Positions 26,565 to 35,399 of a stretch of DNA of 64,000 bases are shown one piece after another. Where the stretch lies: contig NZ_CP066783.1 of NCBI RefSeq assembly GCF_019186805.1, positions 62,001 through 126,000 of the forward strand. Direction: 5' to 3'. Made by a program: the position numbers and the translations under genes. The notes under the pieces were generated by a model. That model did no database searches. It had not been told where the DNA came from and was given only the letters and a program-made list of their open reading frames with translations. Origin of the DNA: Comamonas fluminis (GTDB lineage: Bacteria > Pseudomonadota > Gammaproteobacteria > Burkholderiales > Burkholderiaceae_C). Each line of letters starts with the position of its first letter. Within the stretch, counting starts at the first letter, position 1.

Positions 26565-27206
26565 GGGCGGGTCTCGGCCCGCCAGCCGAGGTACTTTCTT
26601 TTGCTTCGCCAAAAGATAAGTACCCAAAGAAAAGGCGACCCGACTTTCTGCGTCCCTGCGCTTCGCTACGGGAAAACCTGCGTCACGCAATTCAGTCTGC
26701 GGTGCGGCAAAACTCGCTTTGCGCTGCGCGCGCCGCTCAAACAGTTGCCGCAAGTCAGTTCACGAAGCAATGCTGTCCTGCGGCAGCATTGCCCGCAGCC
26801 TGAACCGCGTGCCGCAGGCGCATCCACACGGGTGGGTACGGGCAGCCTGCAAGAGTTGTGACGAAATGGGCTTCTAGCGCTTATCCAGATTGCGGTATCA
26901 GCTATCAAATTTCACCCTGAGCTATCCCGAACCCGGTATTGCCCCTTGTGACCACGCCAGTGACGGCAAGCTCTTGGGGCTGGCAGTTGCACCGCAGAGT
27001 GCAACTGCTTCGTCATCAAATTTGCGGCAACTGTTTGAACGAAGAGCCAAAGGCGCGCAGTGAGTTTTGCCGCACAGCCTCAAGAGGTTGACGGCGCAGG
27101 TTGCCCGCAGCGAAGCGGAGGGTCGTGGACATCGGGGCTGGTGTTCTTTGCTTACTTTCTTGCACCAGCAAGAAAGTGAGTTGGCAAGGCGGGCCGAGAC
27201 CCGCCC
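26565..27206. repeat. Large imperfect palindromic element, arms of about 205 bp
   Basis: The gene-free 707 bp between the thioesterase and livF is a long inverted repeat. Matching pairs in collinear inverted order are GGGCGGGTCTCGGCCCGCC at 26565-26583 and its complement at 27188-27206, TGCGGCAAAACTC at 26703-26715 with 27062-27074, TCAAACAGTTGCCGCAA at 26737-26753 with 27022-27038, and ACGAAGCA at 26762-26769 with 27006-27013. Each arm also carries a local hairpin (26591-26623 and about 27151-27180). The centre holds a family A copy. Open frames here look repeat-derived and are not called as genes. Confidence 0.85.
26869..26912 (-). repeat. Dispersed repeat family A, copy 5 (centre of the palindrome)
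   Basis: On the minus strand AAATTTGATAGCTGATACCG, then GGATAAGCGCTAGAAGCC. It is one of the best matches to the family A order and sits near the symmetry centre of the 26.5-27.2 kb element. Confidence 0.75.
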
Positions 27207-27242
27207 TCTGTCCTGAGCAAAACAGAGCAGTACTGAGAAAAA

Positions 27243-27995
27243 TCACACCCCCAACAACGCCGACAATTTCTCCGGCTGCAGCAGCAGCTCAGCAGAATGT
27301 GCCTGCAGCGCAAGTCGCCCCTTTTCCATAACCGCCGCACGATCGGTGTGCGCCAGCACTTTCTTGTAGTCGCGGTCCACGATCAAGGTGGAGATACCGG
27401 TCTGGCGAATCTGCGCAATCACGCGCCAGATTTCGGCGACGACCAGCGGGGCCAGGCCTTCGGTGGCCTCATCCAGAATCAGCAGGCGGGGATTGGTCAT
27501 CAGCGCCCGGCCGATGGACACCATTTGCTGCTCGCCGCCGGAGAGCTGATCGCCGCCATTGGTCAGGCGCTCCTTCAGGCGCGGAAAGGTTTCCAGTACG
27601 CGGTCATAGGTCCAGTTTTTTTGACCATCGAGACCTGCGCGTGCGCTCATCAGCAAGTTTTCCTTGACCGAGAGATTGGGGAAAACGCCGCGCCCTTCGG
27701 GGACATAGCCAATGCCCAGTTTTGCCATTTTTTCGGGGGCGAAATTCGTCACCTCGCGGCCATCGGCAAACACCTTGCCGGAGCGTGCGGGCACATAGCC
27801 CATTAGTGTGCGAATCAGCGTGGTTTTGCCCATGCCGTTGCGACCCAGCAGGCCCACGGCCTTGCCTTGCGGCAGAGTCAGCGAAACACCGTGCAGGATA
27901 TGGCTGTCGCCGTAAAAAGTGTGCACCTCTTGCAGGCTGAACATGGCTTTCGCACCTTGATGAACTTCGCGCTTTTCGGCGGTGGCTTCAAGCAT
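27243..27995 (-). CDS. livF: Branched-chain/aromatic-acid type ABC transporter ATPase, LivF-like
   Basis: A 250-residue ABC ATPase of the LivF group. Walker A is GLLGRNGMGKTT, the signature is LSGGEQQM and Walker B is LLILDEATEG. The LivF-typical GIGYVPEGRGVFPNLSVKEN follows the Q-loop region. In LivF the usual H-switch His is expected after LIVDRDY, but an Asp-Arg-Asp is read there. Its ATG lies eight bases inside livG. Last gene of the livKHMGF operon, ending at the palindromic block. Substrate in this context is probably benzoate or a related acid (inference). Confidence 0.92.
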   Translation of the reverse strand: MLEATAEKREVHQGAKAMFSLQEVHTFYGDSHILHGVSLTLPQGKAVGLLGRNGMGKTTLIRTLMGYVPARSGKVFADGREVTNFAPEKMAKLGIGYVPEGRGVFPNLSVKENLLMSARAGLDGQKNWTYDRVLETFPRLKERLTNGGDQLSGGEQQMVSIGRALMTNPRLLILDEATEGLAPLVVAEIWRVIAQIRQTGISTLIVDRDYKKVLAHTDRAAVMEKGRLALQAHSAELLLQPEKLSALLGV

Positions 27996-28758
27996 GTTCC
28001 TCCTCCCCTAGATACGCGGTTCGTACGACCGGATCGACGCGAATCTGATCGGGCGTACCGGTTGCCACCACTGTTCCGTTGACCATCACTGTGATGCGAT
28101 CGGCAATGCGAAAGACGGCATCCATATCGTGCTCGACCAGTAGCACGGCGTGGCCTTTTTTGAGTTCCTGCAGCAGGTCCAGCATGCGCTCGGTCTCTTC
28201 GGCGCCCATGCCGGCCAGCGGCTCATCCAGCAGCAGCACGCGGGGCTCGGTGGCCAGGCACATGGCCACTTCCAGCTGGCGCTTGGCACCGTGGCTCAGG
28301 CTGCCTGCAATGCGCTCTGCATGGAGTGTCAGACCTGTACGCGCCAGCGCGGATTGCGCACGTGCCATGCTGCTGTCGCAATGCTGGGCGGGCTCCCAGA
28401 TGCGCCATGGGCGCGGTCTGGACTGGGCCTGGGCGGTAAGGCGGCAGTTTTCCAGCACCGTGAATTCCGGGAAGATGGTGGTGCGCTGGTAGCTGCGGCC
28501 AATGCCTGCTTTGGCGCGTTGGGGCTGCGGCATCTGCGTTACGTCACGGCCTTCCAGCGTGATGGATCCGCTGCTGGCCGCTATCTCGCCCGAGAGCATA
28601 TTGATCAGGGTGGACTTGCCTGCGCCGTTGGTGCCGATGACGGCATGGACTTCGCCCTGGTGCAGATCGATATCGACATTGTTGACAGCGACCAGCCCGC
28701 CAAAGCGCCGTGTCAGGCCGCGCACGGACATTCTGGGAGCGCGTGTTGCATCAACCAT
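27988..28758 (-). CDS. livG: ABC transporter ATPase, LivG-like
   Basis: A 256-residue ATPase starting at the ATG at 28758 (MVDATRAPRM). Walker A is VIGTNGAGKSTLINMLSG, the LivG insert GIGRSYQRTTIFPEFTVLEN is present, the signature is LSHGAKRQLEVAM and Walker B is VLLLDEPLAGM, followed by LLVEHDMDAVF with the switch His. It partners LivF on the inner face of the membrane. It overlaps livM upstream by 8 bp and livF downstream by 8 bp, so translation is likely coupled. Confidence 0.92.
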   Translation of the reverse strand: MVDATRAPRMSVRGLTRRFGGLVAVNNVDIDLHQGEVHAVIGTNGAGKSTLINMLSGEIAASSGSITLEGRDVTQMPQPQRAKAGIGRSYQRTTIFPEFTVLENCRLTAQAQSRPRPWRIWEPAQHCDSSMARAQSALARTGLTLHAERIAGSLSHGAKRQLEVAMCLATEPRVLLLDEPLAGMGAEETERMLDLLQELKKGHAVLLVEHDMDAVFRIADRITVMVNGTVVATGTPDQIRVDPVVRTAYLGEEEHA

Positions 28759-29845
28759 TTTTTGCTCCCGAATCAATAGCTATCAGCGCTTCATCCTTTT
28801 GCGCTGCAGCCTTTTTCTGCCATTTGTCGTTGATGCCCACCAGCCCCTTGGGCAGCAGCGCCACGAGCACGATGATGGCAATGCCCAGCGTCAGCTGCCA
28901 GTGATCGGCCGCATTGCCCATGACGGCATGGGTGCTCAGCACTTCCTTGAGCAGCACAAAGGTGAGTGTGCCCAGCACAGCGCCGCGCAGTGAGCCAATG
29001 CCGCCCAGAATCAGCATCAGCAGCACTTCACCAGAGTGGTGCCAGGCCAGCAATTCGGGGTTGACCACAGCGTCGCGTGCGGCCAGCAGAAAGCCCGCCA
29101 GGCCAGCCAGTGCACCGGCAATCACAAAGCCTGCCAGCTTGTACCAGTAGGTGGAAAAGCCGGCGGCGCGCATGCGCTGCTCATTGACGCGAATGCCCGA
29201 TAGTGCATGGCCAAAACGCGAGTGGCGCAGCATGCCGATAAAGGCATAGACCAACACCAGCGCGGCCAGCACCACGTAGTACTGCACGCGGCTGCTTTCC
29301 ATGTCCAGAGCGCCAATGGCAGGGCGTTGCATGAGGTAGATGCCATCGCTGCCGCCAAAGTAGCTCACGTCATGCACGACAAAAAAAGCCAACTGCGCAA
29401 AGGCCAGCGTGACCATGATGAAGTACACGCCTTTGGTGCGCAGGCTGAGTGCTCCAACCACCAGCGCATAAAGAGCGGATGCACCGACCGCTGCACCCAG
29501 CATGATGAGGAAGTTGCTGCCTTCCGTCCCCGCCGCTTTCACTGCGGCATAGGCACCCAGACCGAAGTAGGCTGCGTGTCCCAGGCTGACCAGCCCTGCG
29601 CCGCCTACCAGAATATGCAGGCTCAGCGCGAAGATGGACAGAATCATGATCTTGACGACCAGATCCGACAGATAGGCCGACCAGAAGGGCTGAGCCGCCG
29701 CCAGCAGCGCGGCGCAGGCCAGTGGCAGCACCACGCCTACCCAGATGCTTTTGGAGCGGATAGGGCGGCTTTGGTTGGTAACGGCAGGAGCTTCGGCATA
29801 GGCCTGATTGCTTTGCGGCACGGGTGTGTAGGAGGTGTTGCTCAT
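28751..29845 (-). CDS. livM: ABC transporter permease, LivM-like
   Basis: A 364-residue membrane permease with about 10 membrane segments, including LPLACAALLAAAQPFW at 39-55 and the coupling-helix motif GHALSGIRVNEQRMRAAGF near 225. Standard LivM features are GLVSLGHAAYFGLGAYAA and GIGSLRGAVLG. The last 20 residues (KKAAAQKDEALIAIDSGAKN) are encoded by DNA that resembles family A repeat (28771-28808), so the C-terminus appears to be repeat-derived. An N-terminal cytosolic extension of about 30 residues is polar. Confidence 0.92.
   Translation of the reverse strand: MSNTSYTPVPQSNQAYAEAPAVTNQSRPIRSKSIWVGVVLPLACAALLAAAQPFWSAYLSDLVVKIMILSIFALSLHILVGGAGLVSLGHAAYFGLGAYAAVKAAGTEGSNFLIMLGAAVGASALYALVVGALSLRTKGVYFIMVTLAFAQLAFFVVHDVSYFGGSDGIYLMQRPAIGALDMESSRVQYYVVLAALVLVYAFIGMLRHSRFGHALSGIRVNEQRMRAAGFSTYWYKLAGFVIAGALAGLAGFLLAARDAVVNPELLAWHHSGEVLLMLILGGIGSLRGAVLGTLTFVLLKEVLSTHAVMGNAADHWQLTLGIAIIVLVALLPKGLVGINDKWQKKAAAQKDEALIAIDSGAKNG
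28768..28808 (+). repeat. Family A-like repeat at the coding 3' end of livM
   Basis: AATCAATAGCTATCAGCGCT then CCTTTTGCGCTGCAG. It carries the AATAGCT and GCGCT words of family A and is translated as the C-terminus of LivM on the other strand. Confidence 0.5.
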
Positions 29846-29847
29846 GC

Positions 29848-30720
29848 TTAGCTCCGTTTACCTAGCAAGCCCTCGGGCCGCCACACCAGAATCACGGCCA
29901 TCAGCAGATAGATGCTCATGCCGCTGAGCTCCTGAAAGAACACCTTGCCAAAGGTATCGACAAAGCCCACCAGCAGAGACGCAATCAGCGCGCCGGTGAT
30001 GGAGCCAATGCCGCCAATCACCACCACCACAAAGCAGATGATGAGCACGCTGGAGCCCATGTTCGGATAGACCGAACTCATGGGCGCGGCAATCATTCCG
30101 GCCAGCGCTGCCAGGGCCACGCCCACGGCAAACACGATGCGGTACAGGCGCTTGATGTCTATGCCCAGGCCACGCACCATGTCGCGGTTGCTGGCCCCGG
30201 CACGAATCATCATGCCCAGGCGTGTGCGGTTGACGGTGTAGTACATCAGCAGGGCCACGACCAGGCAGGCCACGGCAGCAAAAACGTTGTACCAGGGGTA
30301 CTGCATCATGCCCATCAGCGGAAAGCTGCCAGCCAGCCATGCGGGCTTTTCAAGGCCATGCACATCGTTGTCCACCAGGATGGCGCGCAGGCCTTCGAAC
30401 ACCAGAATCAGGCCATAGGTCATCAGCACCTGCTGCAGGTGGTCGCGCTCATAGAGAAAGCTGAAAAACGCCCATTCCAGCAAATAGCCCAGCGCCACGG
30501 CAATGAGCACGCCAACCACCAGCATGGTGATGAAATGCTGGCCCAGATAGGGCGCCAGTGAGAACGCCACATAGGCGCCAATCATGTAGAAGCTGCCATG
30601 GGCGAGGTTGATCACGCCCATGATGCCGAAGATCAGAGTTAGGCCTGAGGCCAGTAGAAACAGCAGCAGTCCGTACTGAATCGAGTTCAGGCACTGCACC
30701 ACAAAGGTAGCGAGATCCAC
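29848..30720 (-). CDS. livH: ABC transporter permease, LivH-like
   Basis: A 290-residue permease. NSIQYGLLLFLLASGLTLIFGIMGVINLAHGSFYMIGAY is the LivH N-terminal pattern in two blocks, and the coupling helix is MIRAGASNRDMVRGLGIDIKRL. GGIGSITGALIAS is the conserved C-terminal motif. It forms the channel with LivM and is separated from livM by two bases. Upstream lies a 155 bp gap with nested inverted repeats, then livK. Confidence 0.92.
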   Translation of the reverse strand: MDLATFVVQCLNSIQYGLLLFLLASGLTLIFGIMGVINLAHGSFYMIGAYVAFSLAPYLGQHFITMLVVGVLIAVALGYLLEWAFFSFLYERDHLQQVLMTYGLILVFEGLRAILVDNDVHGLEKPAWLAGSFPLMGMMQYPWYNVFAAVACLVVALLMYYTVNRTRLGMMIRAGASNRDMVRGLGIDIKRLYRIVFAVGVALAALAGMIAAPMSSVYPNMGSSVLIICFVVVVIGGIGSITGALIASLLVGFVDTFGKVFFQELSGMSIYLLMAVILVWRPEGLLGKRS

Positions 30721-30752
30721 GGCAATCCTTGTGAAAGCGCGTTGACAAACTG

Positions 30753-30870
30753 GCGGTCAATACAGGCCAGCGAATCGCAGATTCGCGCTTGAGACGAGGC
30801 GCGTTGCCGCAGACAGCACCACAGGTGCGGCAAGGCAACGCAACGACGTATCAAAGCCTGTATTGGCCGC
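30753..30870 (-). promoter_or_regulatory. Nested inverted repeats between livK and livH
   Basis: The outer arms are GCGGTCAATACAGGC (30753-30767) and GCCTGTATTGGCCGC (30856-30870), matching except one position. The inner arms are GCGTTGCCGCA (30801-30811) and TGCGGCAAGGCAACGC (30826-30841). The resulting stem could protect or attenuate the transcript so that the binding protein is made in excess over the membrane parts. There is no clear T run, so a full terminator is unlikely. Confidence 0.6.
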
Positions 30871-30875
30871 TTCCA

Positions 30876-32039
30876 TTACATGCGGCAGCCGCGTGCGGGG
30901 TCTGCCAATGCCTTGACGGCAACGCCGATTTTTTTGTTTTCCTTGCCATCCACCTTGCGCAGATAAATGTCCTGCACGGGGTTGTGGGCCTTGCTCAGCG
31001 TGAAGTCACCACGAGGGCTGGGAATGGTGGCTTTTTCGATGGCGGTGCGGAACACATCTTTTTTGCTGATATCGCCACCAGCGGCCTTCAAGCCCACGGT
31101 CAGCATCTGCGCAGCGTCATAGCCTTGCACGGCATAGACATCGGGCTGCAGCTTGTAGCTTTTGGCGTAGTTGACGCGGAAGGTCTTGTCGCGTTCTGTG
31201 CCCAGTTCGTCCGCGTAGTGCAGCGTGGTCAGCATGCCCTGTGCGGCTTCGCCTTGCGCTTCCAGCGTGCCATCGGTCAGGAAGCCGGGGCCGTACAGCG
31301 GAATGGTTTTGGACAGGCCCGAGGCGTGATAGTCCTTGACGAATTTCACAGCACCAGCACCGGCGAAGAACGAGAACACTGCATCGGGTTTGGCTGCTGC
31401 AATCTCGGTCAGCAAGGCTTGGAATTCCACGTTGGGGAAGGGCAGTGTCAGCTGTTTGGTGATCTTGCCGCCGCTCTTTTCAAAGCCTTCCTTCATGCCG
31501 TTAACCGCTTCTTCACCGGCTGCGTATTTCCAGGTGATGGTCATGGCGGTTTTCTTGCCCTCCTTGGCGGCAACCAGACCCATGGGGTAGGCCGTCTGCC
31601 AGTTGCTAAAGGAGCTGCGGAAGATATTGGGCGCGCACATGGGGCCGGTCACCGCGTCGGCACCGGCATTGGGCACGATGAGCACGGTGCCGCTTTCCTT
31701 GGCAGCCTTGGCCATGGCCATGGCTACGCCAGAGTGGACCGTACCTACGATGACATCGACCTTGTCGCGCTTGATGAGGCGGTTGACGTTGTCCGTAGCC
31801 TTGGCGGGGTCGGACTCGTCATCCACCTTGAAAAATTCGATTTCACGCCCGCCCAGCTTGCCGCCCTGTTCGCCCACATACATGCGAAAGCCGTTTTCAA
31901 TCGCATTACCCAGCGCCGCATAGGTGCCGCTGTAGGGCAGCATGAAGCCGACCTTGATCTTTTCCTGTGCCCAGGCACCGCTGCAGCTGGCGGCTGCGGC
32001 CAGTGCGATTGCGCTCCACTTTGCCCATTGTTTGCTCAT
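30876..32039 (-). CDS. livK: Periplasmic binding protein of the Liv-type transporter
   Basis: A 387-residue type I periplasmic binding protein with a signal peptide (SAIALAAAASCSGAWA, cleavage near AQE). The mature start KIKVGFMLPYSGTYAALG and the NRLIKRDKVDVIVGTVHSGVA block are those of aromatic-acid/branched-chain receptors. It lies directly downstream of the benzoate-CoA ligase gene with a 178 bp gap containing a family A repeat. That context, and the lack of amino-acid genes nearby, favours benzoate as ligand over leucine. This is inference. Confidence 0.92.
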   Translation of the reverse strand: MSKQWAKWSAIALAAAASCSGAWAQEKIKVGFMLPYSGTYAALGNAIENGFRMYVGEQGGKLGGREIEFFKVDDESDPAKATDNVNRLIKRDKVDVIVGTVHSGVAMAMAKAAKESGTVLIVPNAGADAVTGPMCAPNIFRSSFSNWQTAYPMGLVAAKEGKKTAMTITWKYAAGEEAVNGMKEGFEKSGGKITKQLTLPFPNVEFQALLTEIAAAKPDAVFSFFAGAGAVKFVKDYHASGLSKTIPLYGPGFLTDGTLEAQGEAAQGMLTTLHYADELGTERDKTFRVNYAKSYKLQPDVYAVQGYDAAQMLTVGLKAAGGDISKKDVFRTAIEKATIPSPRGDFTLSKAHNPVQDIYLRKVDGKENKKIGVAVKALADPARGCRM

Positions 32040-32182
32040 GCTCGTCTCCTCGTGGTTGGTCTGAAATGCCGGGTTGAATCACTGGTGCTGACAGGGCGTG
32101 CGGGCCGCAAGCACACACGAGCGCACTCTAACAACTTTAGGTTTAAAGCAATACCGGCGATTGCCCTAGTGGGTGTGCTTCT

Positions 32183-32217
32183 GTATTGATAGCTGTGTGC
32201 GCCTGATAAATAAAGGG
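32183..32217 (+). repeat. Dispersed repeat family A, copy 6
   Basis: ATTGATAGCTGTGTGCGCCT then GATAAATAAAGGG, directly after the bclA stop codon. Confidence 0.6.
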
Positions 32218-33789
32218 TTAGCTCTGTTTTGACTCCAATTCCCGCAGGCGAAAGCGTTGGATTTTTCCGGTTGCCGTCTTGGGCAGTTCATCGACAAACT
32301 CGATCAGGCGCGGGTATTTGTAGGCCGCCAGGCGCGACTTCACAAAGGCCTTGAGCTCGTCCTCTGTCGTGCTCTGGCCGGGTTTGCAGACCACATAGGA
32401 TTTGGTCTTGGTCAGGCCCTGCCCATCGGTGATGCCGATGACTGCGGCTTCCAGCACGGCAGGGTGCAGTTGCAGAGTCGATTCGACCTCGAAGGGCGAG
32501 ACATAGATGCCGCTGACCTTGAGCATGTCGTCGCTGCGTCCTGCGTAGGTGTAGTAGCCGTCGGTATCGCGCACATATTTGTCGCCGCTTTTGAGCCACG
32601 AGCCCTGAAAGGTGTCGCGGGTTTTTTCGCGGTTGCACCAGTACATCAGCGCGGCACTGGGGCCTTTGATGTAGAGGTCGCCAATTTCACCGTCACCCAC
32701 GGGCTTGCCATCTTCGCCGCGCAGTTCCACCTCATAGCCCGGAACAGGCTTGCCCGTGCTGCCGTAGCGTATGTCGTCAGGGCGGTTGGAGATGAAGATG
32801 TGCAGCATCTCGGTGGAGCCAATGCCGTCCACGATATCGGCGTCGAAATGTGCCTTGAAGCGCTGAGCAATCTCGGCGGGCAGTGCCTCGCCAGCGGATG
32901 AACACATGCGCAGGCTGACCTGTTCGCGTGCAGGCAGCGCAGGGTGGGCCAGCATGCCTGCAAAGCCTGTGGGTGCGCCGAAGAACACAGTCGGCTGGTG
33001 CCGGGTCCAGCGCGCAAACGTGGCTTCTGGTGTGGGGCGCTCGGCCATCAGAACCACGCTGGCACCCACACTCAGGGGGAAGGTCAGTGCATTGCCCAGG
33101 CCGTAGGCAAAGTACAGCTTGGCGGCAGAAAAGCACACATCGTTTTCGGTCAGCCCCAGCACGGGCTTGGCATACAGCTCGGCCGTCCAGTAGGGGTTGG
33201 CATGGGTGTGAACGGCGCCCTTGGGCTTGCCGGTGGAACCCGAGGAATACAGCCAGAAGCCGGGGTCATCGCCCTTGGTTTTTGCGGCATGGGGCAGTGG
33301 CTGCTGCCTGTTCAGCCAGGGCTGCATGGCTTCGAAGGCGGCGGGCAGGGCGGCGCCAGATTCTTCCGGGTGAGCAACCCAGATATGGTTGACCTCATGC
33401 TGGGCATGGGCCAGTGCCTGCTGCACCATGGGCACCAGCGCGCCGTTGGTCAAAATGGCCTGAGCGCGGCTGTGCTCCAGCATATAGGCGTAGTCATCGG
33501 CGGTGAGCAGTGTATTGATTGCAACCGGCACCACGCCTGCATACATTGCTCCTAAAAACGAGATCACCCACTCGCGCATATCGTGCATGAGCAGCAGCAC
33601 GCGCTCCTCGCGGTGAATGCCCGCTGCGGTCAGCCCCTGGGCCAGGCGGCGGGCCTGATCTTCCAGCTCGGCATAGCTCAGCGTGCCAACGTCGTCGGTA
33701 TAGGCCGTCTTGTTGCCGCGTGCGCGGTTGATCTCAAACAGATGCTGGGCAAAGTTGAAGGGCTGGCTGAAATCGACGCTGGCGTTCAT
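32218..33789 (-). CDS. bclA: Benzoate-CoA ligase
   Basis: A 523-residue adenylate-forming ligase that makes benzoyl-CoA from benzoate, ATP and CoA. The P-loop motif WLYSSGSTGKPKGAVHTHAN and the A5 block GIGSTEMLHIFISNR match benzoate/4-hydroxybenzoate-CoA ligases, and the A10 lysine is in PKTATGKIQRFRLREL. FSAAKLYFAYGLGNALTFPL is characteristic of this family. Only 3 bp separate it from boxD upstream. It starts the CoA-dependent aerobic benzoate route of which boxABC are missing here. Confidence 0.93.
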   Translation of the reverse strand: MNASVDFSQPFNFAQHLFEINRARGNKTAYTDDVGTLSYAELEDQARRLAQGLTAAGIHREERVLLLMHDMREWVISFLGAMYAGVVPVAINTLLTADDYAYMLEHSRAQAILTNGALVPMVQQALAHAQHEVNHIWVAHPEESGAALPAAFEAMQPWLNRQQPLPHAAKTKGDDPGFWLYSSGSTGKPKGAVHTHANPYWTAELYAKPVLGLTENDVCFSAAKLYFAYGLGNALTFPLSVGASVVLMAERPTPEATFARWTRHQPTVFFGAPTGFAGMLAHPALPAREQVSLRMCSSAGEALPAEIAQRFKAHFDADIVDGIGSTEMLHIFISNRPDDIRYGSTGKPVPGYEVELRGEDGKPVGDGEIGDLYIKGPSAALMYWCNREKTRDTFQGSWLKSGDKYVRDTDGYYTYAGRSDDMLKVSGIYVSPFEVESTLQLHPAVLEAAVIGITDGQGLTKTKSYVVCKPGQSTTEDELKAFVKSRLAAYKYPRLIEFVDELPKTATGKIQRFRLRELESKQS

Positions 33790-33792
33790 GGC

Positions 33793-35355
33793 TCATGCCT
33801 CCGCCGTTTTGCTCAGAGCCTGCAGTACCTGTGGCGCAGCCTGAATGGCGCTCTTGCGGTGGTAGAAGTCCAGCGCCCGCAAGCCGCCAAGCTCTGCACC
33901 GCCACCAGCGCGGCCCGGGCCGCCATGCTGGGACTGGGGCATGACATTGCCATGGCCGGAATGCAGCTTGGCCACATCGGGCGTGATGACATGAACGCGG
34001 CCGTGGCTGGCGGCCAGATCGCTGGCGGCAGCGCCCAGTGCACTGGCATCCTCGCCATACAGCGAGCAGACCAGAGAGCCTTGGCCGCGATGGGCCAGCG
34101 CCAGGCCATGCGCCAGATCGCGATAGGGCATGAGGGTGGCCACGGGACCGAAGACTTCAACGTCGTGCACCAGTGCATTGCCATCAGGGTCTTGCGTGCC
34201 CAGCAGCACGGGCTGGGCGCAGGCGGCAATGGCGGCGTCGGCATCGACCAGCGCATTGCCTCTGCCGTCATACAGCGCGCGGGTCTGGGTGAGCAACTGG
34301 CTCAGGCCTTGCTGCACGGTGTCGTACTGCGCACGGCTGACGAGCGAGCCCATGCGCACGGCTTCATTGCGCGGGTTGCCCACAGTGGTTTTAGCCAGCT
34401 GCGCGCCAATGGCCTGAGCCACGCTGTCATACAAAGCCTCGGGCACCAGCACGCGGCGTATGGCCGTGCATTTCTGGCCGGATTTGACGGTCATCTCGCG
34501 GGCCACTTCGCGCGCCAGCAAGGCCACGGCTTCGCTGTCTGCCGCATGGCCGGGCAGCAGCAACGCACAGTTCACGCTGTCGGCTTCGATATTGCTGCGC
34601 ACCGAATGGCGGGTGATGGCGCTGTGGCTGCGAATGGTGGCGGCAGTATCTGCCGAGCCTGTGAATGACACCACATCCATGGGTTGCAGCTGGTCCATCA
34701 GCCCGGCCGAGCTGCCGCAGATGATGGACAGCGCACCGGGCGGCAGAACGCCAGCGTCGATCACATCCTTGACCATGCGCTGCGTGAGCCAGGCCGTGGC
34801 TGTGGCGGGTTTGACGATGATGGGCACGCCAGAGAGCAGGGCAGGTGCCGCCTTTTCCCACAGCCCCCAGCTGGGGAAGTTGAAGGCATTGATGAACAGC
34901 GCCACGCCGCGTGTGGGCACCTGTATGTGCTGCGACTGAAACGCGCCATCCTTGGCCAGAGCAACCGCATTGCCGTCCACCAGGTGATGCGCATCGCCCA
35001 GTGCTGCGCCCCACTTTGCATACTGGCTCAGTGTGTAGATGCCGCCATCCACATCCACGGCCGTATCGTTCTTCACCGTGCCGCTGTTGGCGGTGGAAAT
35101 TTCGTAGTACGCATCGCGATGGGCCTGCAGCACAGCCGCAACATCGGCCAGCAACTTGGCGCGCTGGGCGTAGCTCAAGGCGCGCAGGGCCTTGCCGCCG
35201 GTTTCGCGGGCAAAGGCAAATGTGGCAGGCAGGTCCAGACCTGTGGCATCTACACGCACCAGCGCTGTGCCCAGTACGGGGTCCAGCAGGGTGGTGCCCT
35301 GGCCACTGCCGTTTTGCCAGCGGCCTGCAATATGGTTGGCGAGTAACTCTGTCAT
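33793..35355 (-). CDS. boxD: 3,4-dehydroadipyl-CoA semialdehyde dehydrogenase
   Basis: A 520-residue ALDH of the BoxD/PaaZ-N type. The predicted general base is Glu257 in SNIEADSVNCALL and the nucleophile Cys296 in KSGQKCTAIRR. INAFNFPSWG and VSFTGSADTAAT bind NADP. It oxidises the aldehyde released after ring hydrolysis of epoxybenzoyl-CoA to the acid. The start at 35355 is supported by GAGAGG upstream and gives MTELLANHIAG. It lies between the DUF4863 gene and bclA in one operon. Confidence 0.92.
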   Translation of the reverse strand: MTELLANHIAGRWQNGSGQGTTLLDPVLGTALVRVDATGLDLPATFAFARETGGKALRALSYAQRAKLLADVAAVLQAHRDAYYEISTANSGTVKNDTAVDVDGGIYTLSQYAKWGAALGDAHHLVDGNAVALAKDGAFQSQHIQVPTRGVALFINAFNFPSWGLWEKAAPALLSGVPIIVKPATATAWLTQRMVKDVIDAGVLPPGALSIICGSSAGLMDQLQPMDVVSFTGSADTAATIRSHSAITRHSVRSNIEADSVNCALLLPGHAADSEAVALLAREVAREMTVKSGQKCTAIRRVLVPEALYDSVAQAIGAQLAKTTVGNPRNEAVRMGSLVSRAQYDTVQQGLSQLLTQTRALYDGRGNALVDADAAIAACAQPVLLGTQDPDGNALVHDVEVFGPVATLMPYRDLAHGLALAHRGQGSLVCSLYGEDASALGAAASDLAASHGRVHVITPDVAKLHSGHGNVMPQSQHGGPGRAGGGAELGGLRALDFYHRKSAIQAAPQVLQALSKTAEA

Positions 35356-35399
35356 GACTTCAGCCTCTCGATGAGTGAAAGAGCGTTGGCGGCAGTTCT

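Noticed and set aside
26549-27331. Several overlapping small open frames on both strands
   Set aside because: They lie in the palindromic element, differ in frame between the two arms, and show repeat-like translations such as RQNSL, so no gene is called.
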